Positions 55,918-64,000 of a stretch of 64,000 nt of DNA are shown in pieces. Each line of letters starts with the position of its first letter. The stretch's first letter is position 1. The notes beneath the pieces are model-generated. The model was not told the origin of the DNA. It did no database searches and saw nothing but the letters and a program-made list of their open reading frames with translations. The DNA lies in NCBI GenBank assembly GCA_964016985.1, contig OZ024831.1, forward strand, positions 27,571,631-27,635,630, read 5' to 3'. The DNA is from Anodontia alba. Taxonomy: Eukaryota; Mollusca; Bivalvia; Lucinida; Lucinidae. Position numbers and translations under genes: made by a program.

Positions 55918-58437
55918 ATGCACAGTGGTTTGTTTGGGTTACAGAGTGTGTAACGTTTACAAATCTTACGGTCACTTTTGAAAATTATTATAATTTTAAT
56001 AACATCAGAAAAGCCCGAATATAGATTTTTGGTCCGGTATCTACACTGCAACGCGCGCAGAGATAACAAAGTATCAGGACTACTTTTCCTGGCGCAGGAA
56101 TACGGATATGTTGCATCTTTCGTCCGGTAATGTATATACACTTTTATTTTGATTATTAAAACGCGATAGTTATTACTAAAAGTGATATATGTATCGAATT
56201 TTGAAGTCACCATAGATTTTAGAGGTAGACAATATGTAGGAAATGAAAGAAGCACGCGAAAAGTGAAGTTTTTAAAGAAGAGCATTAGTTGCACTCGATT
56301 TTTAACCGATAATTGAAGTCTAGGAGTCTGGTTTGTGTATTAAAAACTGTCTCGTTTGTAATCATGCAAGAATCGTCGGATTTCTGGACAGAATGACCGT
56401 AAATTGACGGATTACCAGATTCACCGACCAACAAATGTGAGTAAAACGAAACTTTCTTCATGCAAACATCTGCATCTTTCTTTAATTTCCATTCTGAAAT
56501 TATTGGATATTTGTAAAACTATACTGAAACTGTAACCGGTAATAATGTACACATGGGCGGGTCAATTTCATATTTATGGTATAACATAAAGGCTTTAGGC
56601 TCTTGTGAGCTATAATTCCATATGATGGACAAAAATTATTGTTTTGCGACCTATAAGTCTTCAAGGCATACTTTTATAGCATCACGGAACAAGCTTTAAA
56701 ACTTTATAACCATCGTAAAGTCGAATAGGTTTACCCTCGAAGTAGGTCAACGTAAGAGAAAATGCTCACTTGAGAAGCATGATTATCTACTAAATATCTT
56801 ATTTTGTAAGCATTTTTGCGTGAATCGAATTACCTTTTACATTAAAATCTGCATTTTAACTCATGAGAGTAAAAGCTCTTGGCAGTAATCGCGAAATAAT
56901 GTATGGCTGTATACCTTTTTATGGTCGAACGTTATGCGATTTTAATGCTCAATTTTGTCGTATAAATTCAAACTTCGGAGTCTGTTAGAAATAAAATGGA
57001 AATAACTGTTGTAGTAAAAGACAATACGTGTCCGATGTTCAAATATTATTCATTCAGAATTGAGTTTTGTCGGATTAAGAAGGATTTTACGGGAAACGCA
57101 TTTTCAATGAGAACATTTTGGAAATAATCAAAATATTTTAGAAACGCTTTGAAGTGGAAAGAAAACAAAGGGCATATTAACAGTCATTCTTGTTTTTGTG
57201 AATAATATGTAACTGGATAATAAAAAAAAATGATTAGGATTTTGTGTTTATAAAACTTATACGGAAAAAACGTGGCATGTGTAACCTTGAAACATGGGGT
57301 AAATATCATAGCACTAATTTAATTTTCTTGTCAGTAGAGCGATTTTTCCTTCTTGTTTACGGCTTATGAAATGTTACTTGTTATAAATTTTAGTTGTTGT
57401 TTTCTTTTGTTTTGTTTTTATTTGTTTTTTTTTTTTTCAAACTAACTGATTTGTTATATTTGTCATACTTCTTTCTTTCTCTCATTTGGTTTGGAAAACT
57501 AATTTATAACAGAAGAAACGTGAATGCAGTCGCATATGACCTTCATTTGTAGTTTCTTCTAAGATTATTTCATCTACATAGTTTTGATAATCAGTTTTAC
57601 TGATAATATTGCTACAAGCTATTAATTGTAAATAATATTACAAAGGTTGTATGTTCTCTCTTTTTTCTAGCTTTCTTTCCATGATTTTCGCACCTCGATG
57701 ACACAACTAAACATATTTTCAAAATAAATCGCCTTCTTGAAGTTTTGTGTTGCACTTAATATGTTTATATTAGCTGTGTAATAACTTGACAAATAAGAAA
57801 GAAGTGTCCGACGACAAAGTAAAAATATACCAAACCTATTTCCAGTCTTTCCAGACTTTGGACGAAAATGATCAAACATCCGAATGACTTTATCTATAGA
57901 GGATTTTACATGAGTGGTCATTTCAGATGAACTTTATGAAACGAGACTTCGGCGAGTTTCATATTTCATATAAAGTGACCACGAATGTAAGATCCTGTTT
58001 ATCATATTACTTTTAAACTGTAGGTGATGGCGGTAGAAATTGAACCGTTTTTCAACAGAAAACACAACGTTGTTACGGACGGCGTGATGACGTTACGCGC
58101 CTGTAAACAAATGTTATGTAACGTGTGGTATGATTGTCGTTATCCACTGAATATATCTATATGTTTTGCTCTTATCTGGAAAATTTATGTGGGTATCGGT
58201 TACACATTTTATATATTTTACATATTTTATAATTAATTATTTTTTACATATTTTATAATTAATACAACTGCGAATCAGTCGCAACGAGTACATTGATACA
58301 AACCTGAATACATTTAGATTAAAATGGGTAATTCTATTGTTGAACCGAGAAAACTACTGTTTTGTACAAAGAATAATATAGCATCCAGCCTGACACCCTG
58401 TCGTTGAAATGTGTTCGCATTTTAATGATTATTTATC
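55918..58437. other. 2.5-kb MITE-free block, no gene recognised
   Basis: Contains none of the MITE families. A 126-codon minus frame (55,914-56,294) and an 84-codon minus frame (57,667-57,921) carry no known domain. AAATGTGAGT at about 56,435 is donor-like. This is the best place in the right half to look for intron or exon conservation. Confidence 0.45.
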
Positions 58438-58716
58438 CATCACGAAAACATGCCAATATAATATTGACCCCCTTAAACCCCACTTTTATATAGCAGAACT
58501 GGGGTTTACAGGGGTATACATTATTTTTCTTATTTCTGCTCAAAACATAGATTGAGGGTACTCCTCAGAACCGCCTCGCCGAGGCGGTTCTAACAAGTAC
58601 CCACAATCTATGTTTTGAGCAGAAATACGAAAAATATCAGAGTTTTTTTGTCTGAAAATTTTCAGTTTTTAGCGGTGAAATTTTCTATATATTTGAATAG
58701 GCGTGTTTACGTAATG
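58438..58716 (-). mobile_element. Family A MITE, near complete
   Basis: CATCACGAAAACATGCC to GGCGTGTTTACGTAATG. Core GAACCGCCTCGCCGAGGCGG with a perfect tip. Confidence 0.9.
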
Positions 58717-58789
58717 ACATTACAAGTAGCATTAATAAAGCATATACTGATAGAATGTATTTGTATATGTCACTAACATAATAAATTCT

Positions 58790-59047
58790 GGGCCCAGTTG
58801 TTCAAACTAACGATGTCGTTAGTTAACGTATCGTTAAATCTTTGATCATTAAATATGGCATATATGCTAATATTTTTGCTGAAAAAAAAATGTGAGTAGC
58901 TTTTGCATTTGCAAAAGCTACTCACATTTTTTCAGCTAAAATAGTTGTAAACTGGATATTAAATTGGATATTATATTTACTAGAATAGTTAACATTTTGA
59001 CCACTAACGAACTCGTTAAGCTAACGATGTTTTGAAAAACTGGGCCC
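58790..59047. mobile_element. Family D MITE
   Basis: GGGCCCAGTTGTTCAAACTAA faces CGATGTTTTGAAAAACTGGG. The core GTGAGTAGCTTTTGCATTTGC and its complement is kept as in the 50.4-kb copy, while the sequence between core and ends is more diverged. Confidence 0.75.
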
Positions 59048-59109
59048 TGATTAACTGCTTACCACTCTGAAATTCCCACACACTCTGACTCATGACAATA
59101 TAAGGGTAT

Positions 59110-59315
59110 TGATACATTGTCAGTGGAGGCAACTCCGTTTAAACTGTTTTGCCTATTTTCTGAAAAGAGGTCTAATTCTTGGGGAGCAAATTCTTTCCTT
59201 TTAAAGTAGGCACCTTGTCATAAGGGGTTTGGTGTGAAGGAACGCAAACAGGAAGTCACAAAAAATGCTTACCTTGTAAAGATGGTCGAAAAAATACCGA
59301 ATGTACCCAGTCTCC
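59110..59315 (+). mobile_element. Family E MITE, left core arm lost
   Basis: AGTGGAGGCAACTCCGTTTA, CTGAAAAGAGGTC, GGGGAGCAAATTCTTTCC and CGCAAACAGGAAGTCAC in family order. Confidence 0.65.
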
Positions 59316-59590
59316 TTAAAATGTAAAATCAACACAAGAAACAATGCATCCCAGTGTCATTGAAAATATCTAAGCAAATAATATAGAATTTTGATAATGT
59401 TTATCTTGACATCTGAAGTAAGAATTCCCGAGTGAAACGCATTGGGGTTTAAGCGGTGCAAAGGTAGGGGTGAGGAGCGGAGTGATGCTGCTTTAAGTCA
59501 CTGTTGTTTTATATCCTAGAATGAAAGCAGTGGAACTCCAGTGTTATAAACAGTACAGACAGCTAAAACTATCTGATAATTTGTTTTGTA

Positions 59591-59680
59591 GATAAATAAA
59601 TAATTACATAAATTAACAAATAAACAGATAAATAGATAAATAAAGCAAAATAAATAAATAAATAAATAAATAAATAAATG
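59591..59680. repeat. (AAAT)n-rich run
   Basis: AATA units with interruptions, then a pure stretch of about nine units. It produces an artefactual Ile/Leu/Phe-rich minus frame. Confidence 0.9.
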
Positions 59681-59819
59681 CGTCTTAATAACTAACGTTT
59701 CCGCGAAAACCGTGTGACTTCCAAAGACCAGATTTGAATTAATCTGACCATAACATCTGTATCCAAAAATTTTCCTCCGATTTTGGTATTTGGTATTTGA
59801 TTTAAACTCATGTATTAAA

Positions 59820-59890
59820 TGAAAAAGAAAACAAAAAAAAAACAAACAAAAAAAAAAAACAAAAAAAAAACAAAAAACAAAAACAAAAAA
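59820..59890. repeat. A/C simple sequence before a SINE
   Basis: A tracts separated by single C or G residues, ending directly at the tRNA-like head. Confidence 0.85.
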
Positions 59891-60117
59891 GTGGAGCGCT
59901 GTGGTGCAGTGGTAAAGCGTCGGACTCGAGATCGAGAGGTATCGGGTTCGATCCCCACTAACAGCAAGTGTTGTTTCCTTGAGCAAGAGACTTTATCCAC
60001 ATTGCTTAGTGCTGGTTTCTACTCAGGAAAAAAGAGGGCCACATGGAAGATTAGTACTAGATTACTAAATGTGTTACCCTCTATAAATAAGGTCGATTAT
60101 TATTATTATTATTATTT
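59891..60117 (+). mobile_element. tRNA-derived SINE with (ATT)n tail
   Basis: GTGGTGCAGTGGTAAAGCG is a box-A-like stretch, and TCGGGTTCGATCCCCACT contains a perfect box B (GGTTCGATCC). The anticodon-arm region is expanded and does not fold as a normal tRNA. A body of about 150 bases with CAAGAGACTTTATCCACATTG ends in an ATT run (60,097-60,117), a common SINE tail. The different head and tail set it apart from the SINE at 4.75 kb. Confidence 0.75.
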
Positions 60118-60124
60118 TTTAAAC

Positions 60125-60126
<2 letters not shown>

Positions 60127-60194
<68 letters not shown>
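60127..60194. repeat. (CA)34 microsatellite
   Basis: Pure CA run just after the SINE tail. Confidence 0.95.
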
Positions 60195-60199
<5 letters not shown>

Positions 60200-61947
60200 A
60201 GGAAAAAAGGAAAAAAAAAACCTTTTGAAATTATTTAACTGATTATGGGGCATTTTACTTTGAAGATATTTGTTGCACGATTGTGGTCTTTTCTGAGCAT
60301 CTCCGTTCATATGAGATACTATTCACCTTCATTGTAATGTAAACATCTCTTGCTTGATAGGTCTTGCTTGCAGTTTGGTCGCGTATCAATATCAGACGTA
60401 AGTGAAAATAGATTTACGAGATGACATCATAATCTCGTGAACAGATGAAACGATTACGTTTTAGGAAAAGCATTTTAAAAATCTTGTAACTTTTACGTTC
60501 TGATTAAAAGTGTATTTATAAAACATAAACGTGTTTGTTTGTTTGTTTTTTCTTTTTTTAATTGATACTTCGTATTTGAAACCGAAGCTGACTGTCATTA
60601 TATATTGTAATTCAAAACCTATTCTTTTTATTTATTTCATTGATTCCTTGAATGTTTTTCCTTACTTGTTGGGTTGGTTTGTTTGTCATTACTTTCTTGT
60701 TTGCATTTCAAAATTAAATTTATTTTAGTGATGTTTAATACCGGCTGGCATACAGCGTTTTCTTTATACATTAATAAGTACATTAAGGAAAAAAAGGTTA
60801 TAAAATGCGTCTTACTGCTGTCTCAACATTTGATATCTTTATTTTAATTTGTGTTACTTTAATGTTTGTTACCGGCTAATACGCTGACTGGGCCGTAAAA
60901 CCCAACACAATCAATCAATTTTATGTTAGTTAAGTAACTATCGAGTTAGTCTAGTATTTCTTTCATTTGAATTTTTTGTTACTTTTATTCCTATCATTAT
61001 TCTCTATACACTGGTGTGCCAATTAAAATAATTTTATTCAGTGTTTATTAATAACTAACAAAGTACACCGATTTTTGGACATTAAAGTATTTACATAACA
61101 TTGAATGTTATATTTGAAACAAATGTTTTAATCTCTAATCGTCTTTAGAAACGGACAAATAAATACGAATGTACAATCTACAAATCTATATGTATTAACA
61201 TGTTAAATCTATTACAGTGCATTTTCTGGATGTGTATTACTGATCCATAATTATGTTATAATTAGATGTTATTTGTTTAGTTTTGAAATGTTAAATAAAA
61301 TTCACAAAAAAAAAAAAAAAAAAAAAAAACAAAAAAAAAAAAAAACAAAACAAAAAAAACTCTTCCGTCTTCGAGTATATTTTCAGAAGCGTTTCATTAT
61401 ATTTCCTTTGCTTAACACTAAATCCGACATCCGCATTTCACTTTTAAACAAAAGTATAACATTTCAAGGAACAACGTATAGGTCTGGTACTTATAAAAAA
61501 TATTTTATATTGCAGGCTTGTGCAAATTTTCTCTTGTCACCATCTCGCCACATCACATTTCTATTACAACCGTTTAGTAAAGTTGTTATTAACTGCCTAT
61601 ATTTGAAATTTCATTTAATAAATGTGGCAAAATGTTCTAACATGAATATTAATTTACGGAGTAAGAACGTGCATCTTGCTGGAATTAATAATAAATATTC
61701 AGTCTCTTGTCCTTTGTTTATTAAATATTTAGATAATACTGCTTATTGCCATGTAATTATTTATTCTATTATAGGAAACGTATAATTATCAGTTAATTTA
61801 GCCGACAATGCAACCGATGTATACTGCATTTTTCTCTTTTCTTTAATTATTTTTTACATAAAAGAAATTGAGCCTCACCACGATAGCATAATAATGTCTT
61901 CGCTATATACTCCATCGTTATGACTTTCCCTGGATATCTCCACATTT
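60195..61947. other. about 1.75 kb, no gene recognised
   Basis: A family N scrap lies near 60,262-60,310 (GATTGTGGTCTTTTCTGAGC). GGGCCGTAAAACCCAACAC with an AATC-unit tail at 60,890-60,920 looks like the 3' end of a retroposon. An A-rich run occupies 61,305-61,360. A 140-codon open stretch follows the A run to 61,785, but its composition is that of AT-rich noncoding DNA. Confidence 0.4.
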
Positions 61948-62220
61948 CATCACGAAAACATACCTTTATAAGTTTGACCCCCTTAAACCCCACATTCATG
62001 AAGTAAAACTGGGCTTTACACGGGTATACATTATTTTTTCTTATTTCTGTTCAAAAACATAGATTGTGGGTACTCATTAGAACCGCCTCGGCGAGGCGGT
62101 TTTAACGAGCACCCACAATCTATGTTTGAGTAGAAATATGAAAAATACAAGAATTATCATCTGAAAACTTTCAGGTTTTGGTGGCGAAAGTTTCAGTATA
62201 TTTGAATAAGCGTGTTTTCT
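61948..62220 (-). mobile_element. Family A MITE, right tip lost
   Basis: CATCACGAAAACATACC to AAGCGTGTTTTCT, where the last CG-TAATG is replaced by a TC-rich run. The core GAACCGCCTCGGCGAGGCGG is intact. Confidence 0.85.
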
Positions 62221-62397
62221 CTTTTTTCTTTTTATTTTATTGGAATCTTGGTGTGTACACTGGGCTTCTAAAGACTTATGAACAAAATGAGTATACTCCC
62301 TATACTCCCCACCATAAAATTTGTATACACCAATGATAATTTATTTACGAAACAAACGTTCACAAATGAAAATTTATTTTACAAAATAAATATAATT

Positions 62398-62454
62398 TAT
62401 ACACTGTTTGCTCAGGCCTCTCGGCCCCAATACTTAGGGTGAAAATACTGTAAT
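62398..62454. mobile_element. Family G right-end fragment
   Basis: ACACTGTTTGCTCAGGCC and CAATACTTAGGGTGAAAATAC, ending CTGTA, match the right part of family G. The core and left end are missing. Confidence 0.5.
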
Positions 62455-63228
62455 TTCATCACATATGCACGTTGGCACATGAAATAGTATACAAATACAA
62501 AATACACCATTTTGTTTCAATAAATTAGAAAATAATAATGATTTCATTTAGAAAATAAAGAAAGAAAACAAAACTGAATAAAAGCTTTAACAAAATCAAA
62601 ACTGAAAAATGAAACTTATAACATTAAGTCAACAATTTGAACGTCGTAAATAATAAATATGCAGTCCTGTTAAAAGAATATGTAGTAATTGAGAAATAAA
62701 ACAAAATGAGAGCGCAAACAAACAAACAAACAAACAAACAATAAATAAATAAATAAACGTAGAAGTCCCATTTAAATTATTAGCTGGTCACCCAACTCAG
62801 CAAGGAAGACTTTTTTAACAGTACGATTTAAACAATGCTCGTAAATAAAATTGAGTAAAACCACATAGCTGTTTCCCATGGCTTTTGCACCAAGGATTCA
62901 GCCACCATTCACGAAATATGTACGAGAATGATCCTATTTTGAAATTCCCTGTGGTGATTGTTTCTTTCCGTTTAACAGATCCAAGTGAACTAACAGAAAC
63001 TTTATCCACAACAGCCTTAAAATTGACAGTAACACGACAGAGAAACCATCATTTAGGAGAAAATTTAAAATATATATGTTTATTTCTTGAATTCAAACAA
63101 CCATTCCTTGAAATGACACTTAAAATAACAGTGAATTAGTATGTAATAAAACATGATAAATCACCATTTCACAAAAATGAGGAAATTTGTTTGCGCAAAA
63201 TGGGTTAGTTCCATTTTTTACAAAGGTA
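62455..63228. other. no gene confirmed
   Basis: Simple AAAC and AATA runs at 62,716-62,757. A minus frame from about 63,045 to 62,815, about 77 codons after a stop, reads in part KETITTGNFKIGSFSYIFRE. It has a more protein-like composition than most, but I recognise no domain. Confidence 0.35.
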
Positions 63229-63549
63229 TACAGTCAACTCCGTTATCTCGAACTCCAAGGGACTCTCAAAAATACTTCGAGATATCCGTATTTCGACATA
63301 TCAGATTTGCAGACTTGAGGAAAAAATAAATCGAACAACCGCATTTAACAAATGTATATGTAATTGGACTCTTGAAGTTAGACATATGTTGAAAATGTTG
63401 TGGAAAAGAGGAGAAATTGCTCCTCCTCTTTTCCACAATATTTTGTTACCTGTTATTAGATTTTCATTTTTAAGCAGGGACCAGATTTTCACTTCGAGAT
63501 AAGCGGCTATTCGAGATAAGCGAGGTCGAGATAACGAGAGCCAACTGTA
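63229..63549. mobile_element. Family M pogo-like MITE (TA target)
   Basis: TA + CAGTCAACTCCGTTATCTCG to CGAGATAACGAGAGCCAACTG + TA. The core has lost its middle (GAAATTGCTCCTCCTC), so the stem is shorter than in the 38.9-kb copy. Confidence 0.8.
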
Positions 63550-63836
63550 TAATCGAACTTCAATGGCTCGGACATCTTTGGAACCATGAGGATTAATTAT
63601 AGCGCCAGGTCAGGAGGCAAGGGGGGATAATTTAGGGACGTTTCTTAGATCTTCTATAAAGTAATAGTCTGATGGATGTGCTCATTAGAATCTCCTCGAT
63701 GATTCGACTCTAACGAGTACACTCAATATACATTTTCGTAATAAAACAAGAACGTTTCTCTAAATATTTACTTTCTTGACCTATCGGATAAATGTAAAGG
63801 AAACATCGGAGTTCGAGTCATTGAAGGTTTAATGTA
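63550..63836 (-). mobile_element. Family L MITE
   Basis: AACTTCAATGGCTCGGACATC at the left is the complement of the right end of the 5.4-kb copy. GGAGTTCGAGTCATTGAAGG closes it. The core is ACTCTAACGAGTACACTCAAT with its decayed partner CTCATTAGAATCTCCTCG. The outermost bases at the junction with the M element are missing. Confidence 0.65.
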
Positions 63837-63839
63837 CAT

Positions 63840-64000
63840 TTAACCCTTGTCCTGCTGAATAAATTAAGATGCCACGCCCACTTCTAATTTTCAGCCAGTC
63901 AGATTACCTGATCCGAAATATTACTATAAATTCACATACTAAATGGCAAACAGTGCAGATCCAGGTCAGTTGGCTTCTCTGGATCTATACTGTTTGCAAA
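63840..64000 (+). mobile_element. Family B3 MITE, cut by the window end
   Basis: TTAACCCTTGTCCTGCTGAAT, the shared CCACGCCCACTTCTAATTTTC, and a core reduced to CAGTTGGCTTCTCTGGATC followed by TATACTGTTTGC. It starts 3-4 bases after the L element. Confidence 0.75.

Noticed and set aside
55914..56294. 126-codon minus frame as a gene
   Set aside because: It starts at the border of a family F MITE, has no recognisable domain, and its composition matches the surrounding AT-rich DNA.
59891..59970. Functional tRNA gene
   Set aside because: Box B is perfect, but the anticodon arm is distorted and a SINE body with an ATT tail follows.
59516..59986. 156-codon minus open frame
   Set aside because: It runs through AAAT and A/C simple sequence and part of a SINE. 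The Phe/Leu/Ile-rich reading follows from the repeats.
61273..61785. 170-codon plus open frame
   Set aside because: The first 30 codons are a poly-A tract. The rest has AT-rich composition, no known motif, and no splice or initiation context that stands out.

Overview
The window looks like intergenic or intronic DNA from an animal nuclear genome, most likely a marine bivalve mollusc. That guess rests on the AT-rich composition, long di- and tetranucleotide runs, tRNA-derived SINE heads, tails of the GTTAAACCCCAACTCAATC type, and very many short palindromic transposon remnants like those of clam genomes. The species cannot be fixed from the sequence alone. No operon, no convincing multi-exon gene and no intact transposase or reverse transcriptase was found. 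Every long open frame either lies in low-complexity sequence or inside a repeat.

The content is mainly a mosaic of miniature inverted-repeat elements (MITEs). I separated them by termini. Family A is about 275 bp with ends CATTACGAAAAC / GTTTTCGTGATG and has about 18 copies. TTAA-flanked families have a piggyBac-like target: B1, B2 and B3 differ in their central stem, and F has its own core. Family G is TA-flanked but carries the same stem as B1. Family C has ends near GTACCTTCTGACATGTGCG. Family D starts GGGCCCAGTTGTTCAAA. Family E has the core GGAAAGAATTTGCTCCC. Family H is a CGGGCCG palindrome. J, L and M are TA-flanked and Tc1/mariner- or pogo-like. N is a dispersed element without visible inverted ends. 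Elements are often nested or abut one another.

Layout: 1-17 kb is a dense MITE mosaic with a tRNA-SINE near 4.8 kb and a possible 1.1-kb inverted-repeat element at 7.8-8.9 kb. From 17.9 to 22.3 kb there is a diverged tandem duplication of a roughly 2.1-kb unit, with one family A insertion in the first copy only. From 24 to 26.5 kb and 29 to 33.4 kb the sequence is mostly featureless. At 33.4-33.85 kb, on the minus strand, lies the decayed C-terminus of a retrotransposon-type ORF next to a pogo-like MITE. From 35.5 to 37.0 kb there is a 36-bp tandem satellite. From 38.9 to 55 kb MITEs are dense again, with clear nesting at 39.9, 44.7 and 53.5 kb. From 55.9 to 58.4 kb is the longest MITE-poor stretch near the end. 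The last 0.8 kb holds three MITEs placed head to tail.

The most interesting result is structural. Near-identical central hairpins occur inside elements with unrelated termini (B1 with G; A with L; related arms in B1, B2 and B3). Four filled/empty comparisons suggest that family A inserts without a target-site duplication. No genes act together in this window.
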